Shown: positions 17,803 through 26,116 of the stretch, one piece after another
Layout of the letters: each line of letters begins with the position of its first letter
How positions within the stretch are numbered: position 1 is the stretch's first letter
NCBI RefSeq assembly: GCF_019710575.1
Contig: NZ_JAHWFK010000013.1
Location: 186,001-250,000, forward strand
Direction of reading: 5' to 3'
DNA: 64,000 nucleotides
From: Paractinoplanes polyasparticus
Lineage (GTDB): Bacteria; Actinomycetota; Actinomycetes; Mycobacteriales; Micromonosporaceae
Notes under the pieces: generated by a model
What the model was told of the DNA's origin: nothing
Database searches by the model: none
Seen by the model: the letters and a program-made list of their open reading frames with translations, nothing else
Position numbers and translations under genes: made by a program

Positions 17803-18707
17803 CAGGTCAGCACCGGCTTGCGGCCCGCCGGTTCGACCGCGTCGGGCCGGCGCAGATAAAGTGGGGTGAGCGCCTCGCTGGGCGCGGCCGCCCGGATCCG
17901 GTCGGCGGCGAGCGCGACGAGGGCGGCGCCGGGCGGGTACAGCAGGTGCTCCTCGACCGGTACGCCGAAGATCTCGCCGTACTTGAGGGCGCCCTCGCCC
18001 GCGGCCCGGTCGACCAGCCCGTGGACGTTCGACTCGCGGACCACCGGCTCGCGGCCGGTCACGTCGACACCGTCGTCGCGGGCGGTGGCCTGGCCGATCA
18101 GGTTGTCGGCCTCGGCGCGGGCCAGCGCGGCGGCCACCCGGGCGGCGTCGGCGCCGGCCAGTGCCGTGGCGGCCTCGAGGATCTCGGACTCGGCCAAGGC
18201 TGCGGCCTCGGTGGCCCGGCGGTTACGGGCACGGCTGGTGGTCGCGGTGCCGGCCCGCACGATCCCGGCGGCCACATCGGCTGGGCGGGCCACGTCGGGA
18301 CCGAGGACACGGACGCCGTCGAGGTAGGTGGCGAAGTAGACCTCACGACGCCGCGCGTCGGTCGCGACCAGCACCCGCCCCGGCCCGGCGGCCCGGCCCA
18401 GACCGTCCAGGGAGCAGACGCCGTACGTCGGGATGCCGAGCGCCTGGCCCATGCTTGCCGCCGTGGCCAGCCCGACGCGCAGCCCGGTGTAAGGCCCGGG
18501 CCCCAGGCCCGCGACGATGGCGCCGAGGTCAGCCGGGCGCACCCCGGCCTCGGCCAGGGCGCCCTCGATCTCGGGAGCGAGTTTCTCGCCGTGCGCCCGG
18601 GGGTCGACGGTACGCCGCTCGGCCACCCCGACCAGCCCGTCAGCAGTCACCTCGACCAGGGCGGCGGTGGAGGCAGGGGTCGCGGTGTCAAGAGCCAGCA
18701 CAAGCAC
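17802..18707 (-). CDS. tsaB: tRNA threonylcarbamoyladenosine biosynthesis protein TsaB, with large insertion
   Basis: 301 residues against about 220-230 usual. Residues 1-150 are standard TsaB: VLALDTATPASTAAL, the HGEKLAPEIE segment and GPGPYTGLRVGLATA. The C-terminus, from about residue 239 (YGEIFGVP, YPPGAALVALAADR), matches the usual end. Residues about 152-238 are an Ala-rich, charged insertion of roughly 85 residues not expected in the family. TsaB supports TsaD as a catalytically inactive paralogue in the TsaBDE complex; the insertion would sit on its second lobe. The frame is open throughout, so it is a real expansion and not a frameshift. Confidence 0.92.
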   Translation of the reverse strand: MLVLALDTATPASTAALVEVTADGLVGVAERRTVDPRAHGEKLAPEIEGALAEAGVRPADLGAIVAGLGPGPYTGLRVGLATAASMGQALGIPTYGVCSLDGLGRAAGPGRVLVATDARRREVYFATYLDGVRVLGPDVARPADVAAGIVRAGTATTSRARNRRATEAAALAESEILEAATALAGADAARVAAALARAEADNLIGQATARDDGVDVTGREPVVRESNVHGLVDRAAGEGALKYGEIFGVPVEEHLLYPPGAALVALAADRIRAAAPSEALTPLYLRRPDAVEPAGRKPVLT

Positions 18708-18789
18708 GCACCGACCCTAACGCGCTGCCACCCTCGCCCGACGCACCGACCACCCGGTCAGTGCTGGGTAATCGCCCACCTCACCGCGG

Positions 18790-19482
18790 TCAGCCGGCGG
18801 CCGGCTCGGTCCGCGGGTCCCAGTCGATGAGGCGGCGGCCACCGTCGGCCAATGCCTTGTTGGCCGCGCTGAAGGGGCGGGAGTCCAGGAAGCCCACCCG
18901 GTTGAGCGGGCTTGGATGGCCGGCCTCCAGCACCACGTGGGCCGGGTTGGTGATCAGCGCGGCCTTCTTCCGGGCGTAGCCGCCCCAGAGCAGGAACACC
19001 ACCCGGTCGTCGCGGGCGTTGAGGGCGCGGATCGTGGCGTCGGTGAAGGCCTCCCAGCCCTTGCCGCTGTGCGAGGCTGCCGCCCCGGCCCGGACCGTCA
19101 AGACCGCGTTGAGCAGCAGGACGCCCTGCCGGGCCCAGCCCGTGAGGTCGCCGGCCTTCGGCGGGGCCACCCCGACGTCCGCGGCCAGCTCCTTGAAGAC
19201 GTTGCGCAGCGAGGGCGGGATCCGCGTACCCTCGCGCACGCTGAAGCTGAGCCCGTGCGCCTGCCCCGGGCCGTGGTACGGGTCCTGGCCGAGGATCAGC
19301 ACTCGAGTCTGCTCGGGCGAGCAGAGCCGGTAGGCCGCGAAGAGATCCTCGATCGGCGGATAGATGGTGTGCTCCGCGTACTCCGCGGCCACGAACTCGC
19401 CCAGCGCGGTCGTCGCCTTCTCGTCGAGAAAGCCGGCCAGCTCGGCCCGCCAGTCGGCCGGCAGCATCTCCGCCAGATTCAC
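18790..19482 (-). CDS. ung: Uracil-DNA glycosylase
   Basis: 230 residues from a GTG at 19482 with AAAGGG seven bases upstream; the longer frame upstream is Arg-rich repeat sequence and is rejected. The catalytic water-activating loop is LGQDPYHGPGQAHGL (Asp near residue 67) and the DNA-intercalating loop HPSPLN; both are diagnostic of family-1 Ung. Removes uracil from DNA to start base-excision repair. Inserted between tsaB and tsaE, a place where these two usually adjoin in actinobacteria, with a short repeat in the spacer before it. Confidence 0.96.
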   Translation of the reverse strand: MNLAEMLPADWRAELAGFLDEKATTALGEFVAAEYAEHTIYPPIEDLFAAYRLCSPEQTRVLILGQDPYHGPGQAHGLSFSVREGTRIPPSLRNVFKELAADVGVAPPKAGDLTGWARQGVLLLNAVLTVRAGAAASHSGKGWEAFTDATIRALNARDDRVVFLLWGGYARKKAALITNPAHVVLEAGHPSPLNRVGFLDSRPFSAANKALADGGRRLIDWDPRTEPAAG

Positions 19483-19503
19483 AGTCGCCCTTTCCGGTGT
19501 CGG

Positions 19504-19547
19504 CCGCGCGAGCGCACGGCCCTTGTTCCGCCGCGCGAGCGCACGGC
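19504..19547. repeat. Two-copy 27-bp repeat between tsaE and ung
   Basis: CCGCGCGAGCGCACGGC occurs at 19504-19520 and 19531-19547, a 27-bp period. The reverse complement contains GCTCGCGCGGCGG, nearly identical to the core GCTTGCGCGGCGG of the repeats behind the DapC-like gene at 30.3 kb, which have the same period. Confidence 0.8.
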
Positions 19548-19556
19548 GTCGCTGCC

Positions 19557-20027
19557 TCAGCCGGCTGAGTGTTTCCCGGTGAGCCGCGACAGGCGCACTG
19601 CCCAGTCGCCGCCGTGCGGCACCAGCTCGACCACCCGGGTGTCGTCGTCGAGGCGGTCGATCCGCACCTGCAGGTATTCGTCGTTGAGCTGCTCGACCAG
19701 GCCGGCGCCCCACTCCACCACGGTGACCGCGTCGTCGGCCGAGGCGTCCAGATCGAGGTCGTCGATCTCGGCCCGCGGATCGGGGCTGTCGCCCAGCCGG
19801 TACGCGTCGGCGTGCACCAGCGGCGTGCGGCCCCGGTGCACCCGGGCGATGACGAACGTCGGCGAGGTGATCGGCCCGGCCACCCCGAGGCCGGCCCCGA
19901 TGCCCTGCACCATCGCGGTCTTGCCGGCCCCGAGCGGGCCAGTCAGCAGCACCAGGTCGCCCGGGCGCAGGATCGATGCGAGCCGCCGCCCGAACTCGCG
20001 GGTGTCGTCGACGGTGGGCAGCTTCAC
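19557..20027 (-). CDS. tsaE: tRNA threonylcarbamoyladenosine biosynthesis ATPase TsaE
   Basis: 156 residues. Walker A is LTGPLGAGKTAMVQGIGAGL, followed by ITSPTFVIARVH and LVHADAYRLG, the conserved TsaE motifs; Walker-B-like VVEWGAGL follows. TsaE is the ATPase that drives the TsaBD complex through cycles of t6A synthesis. The start overlaps the stop of the upstream hydrolase gene by four bases (ATGA), and tsaE in turn is followed by ung and tsaB. Confidence 0.96.
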   Translation of the reverse strand: MKLPTVDDTREFGRRLASILRPGDLVLLTGPLGAGKTAMVQGIGAGLGVAGPITSPTFVIARVHRGRTPLVHADAYRLGDSPDPRAEIDDLDLDASADDAVTVVEWGAGLVEQLNDEYLQVRIDRLDDDTRVVELVPHGGDWAVRLSRLTGKHSAG

Positions 20028-21115
20028 GAGATCTTCTCCAGGAACGGCAGCAGCGCGGCGTTGACCTCGTCGGCCTTCTCGAGCATCACCACATGGCCGC
20101 TGTTGTCCACCTTGACCAGTTCGGCCTCGGGCAGGTGCCGGAGGATCTCCTCCGAGTGGGTCACCGGGGTCAGATAGTCCTTCGTGCCCACGATCACCAG
20201 CACCGGCACCCCGCGCAGCGCCGACAGAGCCGGGAAGCGGTTGTGGGTGTAGAGCGTGCGCAGGTATTTCGTCAGCGTCTCGACCGAGGTCTTGGAGTTC
20301 ATGTTCTCCACGAACGTGACCAACGAGGGACTGGGCTTCGGCTCACCGAACCCGTAGCGCCGGGTCAGCAACCAGGCCAGGTCGGACGACACCACCCGAG
20401 CCCGGTCGATCGTGGTGCCGCCCAGGTGGGCCGCCTTGCCCCAGAGCGGGAAGAACGGAGCGCTGGCCCTGGCCACGAGCGTCGGCAGCCCCAGCCTGGT
20501 CTTGTCGATCAGACCGGCCGAGGTGGACATGAGCACGACGCCGGTGACCCGCCGGCCGAACCATTCCGGGTACTGCTCGGCGAACGCCATGATCGTCATG
20601 CCGCCCATGGAGTGTCCGACGAGGATGATGTGCCCGTCCGGCACCGTCGCGTCGAGCACCGCGGCCAGCGACTTGCCGAGGGCGGCGATGTCGTAGTCGC
20701 CGGACTGGAGCCGGCTCGACCGGCCGTGCCCGGGCTGGTCGTAGAAGACCAGGCGGTGGTCGCCCTGCTCGGTGAGCGCCTTGCGCTGGAAATAGAAGGT
20801 GCCCATGTCGAGCGCGAAGCCGTGCACGAAGACGATCGTCGGCTGGGGGCCGGGCTGCGTGGGCTCGACGATCTCGACGTGCAGTTCGGTGCCGTCGGCC
20901 GCGGTGACGGTCAGCTCGCTGTCGAACGGCTGATCGCCGAACGGCTCGTCGATGTGCGGGTCGCCGGGTGCGTTGACCGAGCGGCGCACCAGCACCCGCT
21001 CGACCGCGAACGCCGTGGCCAGGCCGGCCGCCAGCACACCGACGGCGGCACCGGCGATGCCAACCTGTTTCGCCCGCCGCGACGACACCGGCGCCGGTTT
21101 TCTCGCCGGACTCAT
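20024..21115 (-). CDS. Membrane-anchored alpha/beta hydrolase
   Basis: 363 residues. A basic N-terminus and one transmembrane helix (about residues 18-40, VGIAGAAVGVLAAGLATAFA) precede an alpha/beta hydrolase domain. The nucleophile elbow is VGHSMGGMTIM, the oxyanion loop VFVHGFALDMG, a candidate Asp lies in VIVGTKDYLTPV and the His in VDNSGHVVMLEKAD near the C-terminus. Lies in the actinobacterial alr-hydrolase-tsaE order, overlapping both neighbours by ATGA. Substrate unknown; a lipid or ester at the membrane face is plausible. Confidence 0.88.
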   Translation of the reverse strand: MSPARKPAPVSSRRAKQVGIAGAAVGVLAAGLATAFAVERVLVRRSVNAPGDPHIDEPFGDQPFDSELTVTAADGTELHVEIVEPTQPGPQPTIVFVHGFALDMGTFYFQRKALTEQGDHRLVFYDQPGHGRSSRLQSGDYDIAALGKSLAAVLDATVPDGHIILVGHSMGGMTIMAFAEQYPEWFGRRVTGVVLMSTSAGLIDKTRLGLPTLVARASAPFFPLWGKAAHLGGTTIDRARVVSSDLAWLLTRRYGFGEPKPSPSLVTFVENMNSKTSVETLTKYLRTLYTHNRFPALSALRGVPVLVIVGTKDYLTPVTHSEEILRHLPEAELVKVDNSGHVVMLEKADEVNAALLPFLEKIS

Positions 21116-22239
21116 GCCGCACCGCCCGGGTCACCGTCGTAGACCCTGGGCACTCGGGTGCTGCCGAAGCGGGTCACGATCTCGTAGTTGATCGTGCCGA
21201 CCACGCCGGCCCAGTCGTCGGCGGTCGGGCCGCCGTCGTCGCCCGGGCCGAACAGCGTCGCCACATCCCCCGCGGCCACCGGGTCGTCGCCGACATCGAG
21301 CACGATCTGGTCCATGCAGACCCGGCCGGCGACCGTGCGGCGCTTGCCGCCGAGCTGCACCGGCCCGGCGTTGGAGGCGGCCCGCGGCACCCCGTCGGCG
21401 TAGCCCAGGGGCACCAGCGCCAGCGTCGTCTCGCGTTCGGTGACGTAGGTGTGCCCGTAGGAGACGCCCTGACCGGCGGGCACCCGCTTGGTCAGGGCGA
21501 CCCGGGCCCGGGCGGTCATCGCCGGCCGCAGCCCGAAAGTCTCGCCCGCGACCGGCGACAGCCCGTAGACCGCGATGCCCGGTCGCACCAGGTCGTAGTG
21601 GGAGTCGGGCCGGGTCAGCGTGGCCGCCGAGTTGGCGATGTGCCGGTAGCGCGGCGTGATGCCGTGACGCTCGGCGACCGCCAGCCCGTCGGCGAACGCG
21701 GCCAGCTGGTGGTCGACGGTCTCGTGGCCCGGCTCATCGGCGTAGACGAAATGGCTCCAGACGCCGACGACCTCGATGTCGCCGTCGACCTGGGCCTTGG
21801 CCGCGGCCTCGAGCAGCGCGGGCCACTCGGCCGCGGTGGCGCCACCCCGGGCCAGGCCGGTGTCGATCTTGAGGTGGACCCGGGCCGTCCGCTCGGCCCG
21901 GCGGGCTGCGGCCACCAGCTCGCCCAGCAGCTCGAGGCTGCCCGCGTTGAGATCGATGTCGGCGGCGACGCCCTCGTGGAGCGGCAGACCGGGCGAGTGC
22001 AGCCAGGCCAGCACCGGCACCTCGAACCCGGCCCGGCGCAGGGCCAGGCCCTCGTCGAGGGTCGCCACCCCGAGCCAGCTCGCGCCGCCGGCCAGCGCGG
22101 CCCGCGCCGACGGCAGCATGCCGTGCCCGTAACCGTCGCCCTTGACCACCGCCATGACCTCGGCGGTGGTGCCGGCGCGCAGCAACGCGACGTTGTCCCG
22201 GATGGCGTCCAGATCAACCCGGACCTCGGCCTGCCACAT
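21112..22239 (-). CDS. alr: Alanine racemase
   Basis: 375 residues, typical Alr length. The PLP lysine is Lys33 in VVKGDGYGHGM; the second-domain catalytic Tyr lies in GVSYGHTYVT; the carbamylated-lysine/Arg surroundings (LKIDTGLARGG) are also present. Makes D-alanine for peptidoglycan. Preceded by nnr with a 35-bp gap and overlaps the hydrolase downstream by four bases, so it is inside the leftward housekeeping operon. Confidence 0.96.
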   Translation of the reverse strand: MWQAEVRVDLDAIRDNVALLRAGTTAEVMAVVKGDGYGHGMLPSARAALAGGASWLGVATLDEGLALRRAGFEVPVLAWLHSPGLPLHEGVAADIDLNAGSLELLGELVAAARRAERTARVHLKIDTGLARGGATAAEWPALLEAAAKAQVDGDIEVVGVWSHFVYADEPGHETVDHQLAAFADGLAVAERHGITPRYRHIANSAATLTRPDSHYDLVRPGIAVYGLSPVAGETFGLRPAMTARARVALTKRVPAGQGVSYGHTYVTERETTLALVPLGYADGVPRAASNAGPVQLGGKRRTVAGRVCMDQIVLDVGDDPVAAGDVATLFGPGDDGGPTADDWAGVVGTINYEIVTRFGSTRVPRVYDGDPGGAA

Positions 22240-22274
22240 GGTTCCCAGCCTACTGATCGGTATGACGAATTCTG

Positions 22275-23735
22275 TTACGGCAGCTCGGAGGCGAGATCCC
22301 GGACGGTCGGGCGCAGTGCCGCGGCGATGTCGGGCGCGGTCACCGGGCCGCCGGCAGCGGCCCGGCGCCCGGCCAGCCCGTGAACGTACGCCGCGGCGGC
22401 CGCCGCCTGCTCGGGCGGCAGACCCGCGGCGAGCAGCGATCCCAGCAACCCGGCCAGCACGTCGCCGCTGCCCGCTGTGGCCAGCGCGGACGTGCCGCTC
22501 GGATTGACCAGCGCCTCGCCGGCCGGGGTGGCCACGATCGTGCGGTCGCCCTTGAGCAGCACCACCGCGTTGGTCCAGGCGGCCAGCTTGAGGGCCGCGC
22601 CGACCCGGTCGGAGCCGGGCGCCTCGCCGGCCAGGCGCTTGAACTCGCCGTCGTGCGGGGTGAGCACCATCGGGGCGTCCCGGCGCAGGTCTTCGGCGTG
22701 CTTACCGTCGATCAGCATGGTCAGCGCGTCGGCGTCGAGAACCACGGGCAGCGACGTGGCCAGCACGCTGCGCAGGGTGGTGCGCGCCTGTTCGTCGGTG
22801 CCCAGACCGGAGCCGCACACCCAGGCCTGCACCCGCCCGGTGTCGGCCACCCGGGGCGCGGCGACCACCGAGGGGTGGGCGCGGACGACTTCGGCGTGGG
22901 CGCTGCCCGCGTAGCGGACCATGCCCGCCGGGCCGGCCAGCGCACCGCTGACCCCGAGCAGCGCGGCGCCCGGATAGGTGGCGGAACCGGTGGCGATGCC
23001 CACCACGCCGCGGGTGTATTTGTCGGACTCGGGGCCGGGCTGCGGCCACCACCGCGCGACGTCACCCGAGTCGGGCACGGACAGCGCCGGGTCGATCCGC
23101 AGCGCCGGCCCGAGGCCGATGTCGACCAGCTCGACCTGACCGCAGCGCACCGCGGCCGGACCGACCACATGGGCCGGCTTGAGGCAGCCGAAGGTGACAG
23201 TGACATCGGCCGACACGGCCTCGCCGGGCACGTCGCCGGTGTCGACGGCCACGCCGCTCGGCACGTCCACGGCGACGACGGCGGGCCGTACACCCGCCCG
23301 GCCGCGCAGATCGCCCAGCTGCCGCACCAGAGCCGCCGCCGGCGGGCGCAGACCACCGCTGGCCCCGATGCCGACGATGCCGTCGAGCACCAGGTCAGCG
23401 CGTTCGGGCAGCTCACGCACGGTGAAACCGCCGGCCGCGCGCAACGCCTGCAGGCCGGCAAGATGAACGCGGTCGGGCCGCAGCAGCAGCGCACGGACCT
23501 GAGCGCCCCGCCGGGCCAAGGCAGCGCCCGCATAGAGCGCGTCGCCCCCGTTGTCGCCGCTGCCGACCAGCAGCAGCACCCGCGCGCCGTAGACGCCACC
23601 GGACTCGTCGAGCAGCAGGGCACACCGCCGCGCCAGCCCGGCCGCCGCCCGCTGCATCAGCGTGCCCTCGGGCAGCGCCGCCATCAGGGTTCGTTCCGCC
23701 GCGCGCACATCCGCGACCCGCCATGCCTGCCGCAT
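22275..23735 (-). CDS. nnrDE: Bifunctional NAD(P)H-hydrate epimerase / ADP-dependent NAD(P)H-hydrate dehydratase
   Basis: 486 residues from the ATG at 23735, which has GGAGG in front; an upstream in-frame extension lacks homology. The N-terminal epimerase (YjeF_N) has VLLLVGSGDNGGDALYAG and VAVDVPSGVAVDTGDV. The C-terminal dehydratase (carbohydrate-kinase-like) shows the signature ALATAGSGDVLAGLLGSLLA and VLTPHDGEFKRLAG. It repairs hydrated NADH and NADPH. The fused arrangement and its place between acpS and alr are standard in actinobacteria. Confidence 0.94.
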   Translation of the reverse strand: MRQAWRVADVRAAERTLMAALPEGTLMQRAAAGLARRCALLLDESGGVYGARVLLLVGSGDNGGDALYAGAALARRGAQVRALLLRPDRVHLAGLQALRAAGGFTVRELPERADLVLDGIVGIGASGGLRPPAAALVRQLGDLRGRAGVRPAVVAVDVPSGVAVDTGDVPGEAVSADVTVTFGCLKPAHVVGPAAVRCGQVELVDIGLGPALRIDPALSVPDSGDVARWWPQPGPESDKYTRGVVGIATGSATYPGAALLGVSGALAGPAGMVRYAGSAHAEVVRAHPSVVAAPRVADTGRVQAWVCGSGLGTDEQARTTLRSVLATSLPVVLDADALTMLIDGKHAEDLRRDAPMVLTPHDGEFKRLAGEAPGSDRVGAALKLAAWTNAVVLLKGDRTIVATPAGEALVNPSGTSALATAGSGDVLAGLLGSLLAAGLPPEQAAAAAAYVHGLAGRRAAAGGPVTAPDIAAALRPTVRDLASELP

Positions 23736-23823
23736 CGGTCCTCCAGCCTTTTCCGACGAGACGATGCCGACTGTTCTAGCGCACAGGGGCGACATTTTCG
23801 CGCCCGCGCAGGTCAGAACGGTG

Positions 23824-24198
23824 TCAGGATTCCGCGACCACCATCGCCGAGGCGATGCCGCCGTCGTGCGACAGCGAGAGATGCCACCGGTTGATCCCGC
23901 GTTCGACGGCCACCGCGGCGACGGTGCCGGAAACCGTGAGCCAGGGCCGCCCGTCCGGATCGGCGACGATCTCGCAGTCGTGCCACAGCATGCCCGCGGG
24001 CGCCCCGAGCGCCTTGGCCACCGCTTCCTTGGCCGCGAAACGGGCGGCCAGCGACTCCGCCGACCGCGGATTTCCGGAGCCGCTCAGCCGCTCGCCCTCG
24101 GTGAAGAGCCGCACCGCCAGCGACGGCGTCCGGTCGAGGGCACGGGCGAAGCGCTCCACCAGGACCACATCGATGCCGACAGCCACGATCACGGCCAC
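23824..24198 (-). CDS. acpS: Holo-[acyl-carrier-protein] synthase
   Basis: 124 residues. The Mg-binding motif is [15 protein letters not shown] and the second metal/CoA motif [16 protein letters not shown]. The enzyme transfers 4'-phosphopantetheine to ACPs for fatty-acid and possibly polyketide synthesis. First gene of the leftward run ending at tsaD; its promoter must lie in the 150-bp divergent spacer that also holds an inverted repeat (24248-24279). Confidence 0.95.
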   Translation of the reverse strand: MAVIVAVGIDVVLVERFARALDRTPSLAVRLFTEGERLSGSGNPRSAESLAARFAAKEAVAKALGAPAGMLWHDCEIVADPDGRPWLTVSGTVAAVAVERGINRWHLSLSHDGGIASAMVVAES

Positions 24199-24247
24199 AA
24201 CCCTATCGGGCGCCGCCCTTTAGCACGGGGGCGAGCGGCGTACCCGG

Positions 24248-24279
24248 CCTGTGGACAGCCGGCGGCCGTCGTCCACAGG
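24248..24279. promoter_or_regulatory. Inverted repeat in the acpS / EspC-like divergent spacer
   Basis: CCTGTGGAC (24248-24256) and GTCCACAGG (24271-24279) form a perfect 9-bp inverted repeat around a 14-bp loop. It lies about 70 bp upstream of the EspC-like gene and 50 bp upstream of acpS. It could be an operator for either or a hairpin; no regulator is evident. Confidence 0.5.
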
Positions 24280-24348
24280 TCGCCCCACAGCCGCCTCGCG
24301 ACCCCTAACGTCGGCGCATCCCATCGCCGGATCCAGGGAGGGCGTCCG

Positions 24349-24636
24349 ATGAACCCCGATCTCGAAGTCGACACCGAAGCGCTGCGGCGCGCCGCGTCCG
24401 ACATGGCCGCCACCGGTGACCGGGTCACCGCCGCGACCGCGGAGGAACCGCCGGCCCCGGCCATCCCGCGCTGGGCCGCCGCCGACGCGGCCCAGCAGGC
24501 CGCCGAGGCCGCCCGCGCCCAGCTCGCGCTGCTCGGCGCCGACGTCGGCGAGACCGCTCGCCGGGTCAGCGAGTCCGCCGCGGCCTACGAGCTGGCCGAC
24601 GCCCGGGCCGTCACCCGTCTGCGGCTCACCCGATGA
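24349..24636 (+). CDS. EspC-like small type VII secretion protein
   Basis: 95 residues, with GGGAGGG eight bases before the ATG. The whole protein is two predicted helices with the pattern of the EspC family (LEVDTEALRRAASDMAATGD at the N-terminus), and near the C-terminus AAAYELADARA carries YELAD, a YxxxD secretion signal of ESX/type VII substrates. Family members are secreted as partners of larger effectors. The stop overlaps the start of the next gene by four bases, so the pair is co-translated. No ESX machinery lies in this window. Confidence 0.65.
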   Translation: MNPDLEVDTEALRRAASDMAATGDRVTAATAEEPPAPAIPRWAAADAAQQAAEAARAQLALLGADVGETARRVSESAAAYELADARAVTRLRLTR

Positions 24637-26096
24637 CCACCGCGGCCGTGCACGCCCGCCTGCGTGTCACCGACCCGGCGCGCTGGCGGGCGCTCGCCCT
24701 GTCCTGGCGGCGCTGGGCGGCACTCGCGGGCCGGTTGGCCGCCGAGTTCGGTACGCGGGTGGCCGCCGTCGGCGGTGTCTGGCGGGGCGCCGCGTCGATG
24801 GCAGCGGCGCACCGTCTCGGCGAGCTGCGGCGCCGGCTCACCCTGTTCCGGCTGCATTGCTGGCTCGCCGACCAGGCGGCCAGCGAGTTCGCCGCGGCCC
24901 TGGCCCGGGCCCGTGCGCTGCTCGGCCAGGATCGTGCGGCTGCGCTCGCGCTGGCGGCCCGGGCCGACGCCGAGGCCACCGACCGGCTGATTCGGCTGGC
25001 CGAGGCCATGCAAACCCCGGCCCAGCCACCACCCGCAGCCGGCCGGCCCGACTGCACCACACCGCCGGCCGACGTTCGCCGCTGGTGGTCCGCGCTCGCG
25101 GCCGGGGAGCGCAACTGGCTGTTGGCGACCGAGGCCGTTTGGCTCTCCGGGCTCGACGGGCTGCCGGCCGCCGACCGCGACATCGCCAACCGGCTGCTGC
25201 TGGACGACCGCCGGGCCGAGCTCGACCGGGCGATCGCCGCGGCCACCGGCCGCGACCGCGATCGCCTGCGTGAGGTGCGCGACGGGCTGGCCACGCTGAG
25301 CGACCGGCTCACCGACGAGAACGGCCCCCGCGCCTATCTGCTGAGCCTCGACATCGGCGAGGAGGGCCGGGCGGTGGTGGCGCTCGGCGATCCCGGCCGG
25401 GCCACCAACGTGCTCACCCACGTGCCGGGCATGACCGCCGATCTGGCCTCGTTCGGCGGCGAACTGGCCCGCGCCGAGCGGGTCGCCGAGCGCGCCGCCG
25501 AGCTGAGCCCCCGGTCGTCGACCAGCGCGGTGCTCTGGCTCGACTACGACGCCCCGGATTTTGTCGGCGAGGCAGCGAGCGCGCGCCGGGCCGAGGCCGC
25601 GGCGCCCGCGCTGCGGCAGTTCCAGGAGGGGCTGCGGGCCGGTCACGAGGGCCCGCCCGCCCGGCAGGTGGTACTCGGCCACAGCTACGGGTCGCTGGTG
25701 GTCGGCCGGGCGGCGGCCGCGGGCGGGTTCGCGGCTGACGGCGTCGTCTTCGTGGGCTCGCCCGGCGTCGGGGCCGGATCGGCCCGGGAACTGCGCATGC
25801 CCGACGGCGAGGTGTGGTCGACCACTGCACGCAGCGACGTCGTCCAGTACGCGGCGGTGGCCCCCGGCGGGCTCGTCCGTGACCTGGTGGTGGCGGGCGG
25901 GGCGCCGGTGACCGGGCCGTGGCTGGCCTTCGGAAGACCCGAGCGCGACCTGTGGTTCGGCACCAACCCGAGCGACCCCGGGTTCGGCGCCCGGGTGTTC
26001 GCCAGCGATCCGGCCAGCGGCCACGTCGGTTACTGGGAGAGAGGAACGCCCTCGCTCGACACGATGGCCGCCATCACGCTGGGCACAGCGCGATGA
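24633..26096 (+). CDS. WXG-type N-terminus fused to DUF1023 alpha/beta hydrolase (putative type VII effector)
   Basis: 487 residues. Residues 1-130 are helical with a WRG (W-x-G) turn at 50-52, as in WXG100/ESX-targeting domains. The rest is an alpha/beta hydrolase of the DUF1023 (Abhydrolase_8) family: nucleophile elbow LGHSYGSLVVG near residue 350 and catalytic His near residue 463 (SGHVGYWE). No signal peptide. Coupled by ATGA to the EspC-like gene, so the two probably form a heterodimer exported by a type VII system encoded elsewhere. Substrate unknown; a lipid or peptidoglycan ester in the envelope or in a rival cell is possible. Confidence 0.75.
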   Translation: MTTAAVHARLRVTDPARWRALALSWRRWAALAGRLAAEFGTRVAAVGGVWRGAASMAAAHRLGELRRRLTLFRLHCWLADQAASEFAAALARARALLGQDRAAALALAARADAEATDRLIRLAEAMQTPAQPPPAAGRPDCTTPPADVRRWWSALAAGERNWLLATEAVWLSGLDGLPAADRDIANRLLLDDRRAELDRAIAAATGRDRDRLREVRDGLATLSDRLTDENGPRAYLLSLDIGEEGRAVVALGDPGRATNVLTHVPGMTADLASFGGELARAERVAERAAELSPRSSTSAVLWLDYDAPDFVGEAASARRAEAAAPALRQFQEGLRAGHEGPPARQVVLGHSYGSLVVGRAAAAGGFAADGVVFVGSPGVGAGSARELRMPDGEVWSTTARSDVVQYAAVAPGGLVRDLVVAGGAPVTGPWLAFGRPERDLWFGTNPSDPGFGARVFASDPASGHVGYWERGTPSLDTMAAITLGTAR

Positions 26097-26116
26097 CGGC
26101 CACGGGGTGCGACGGG

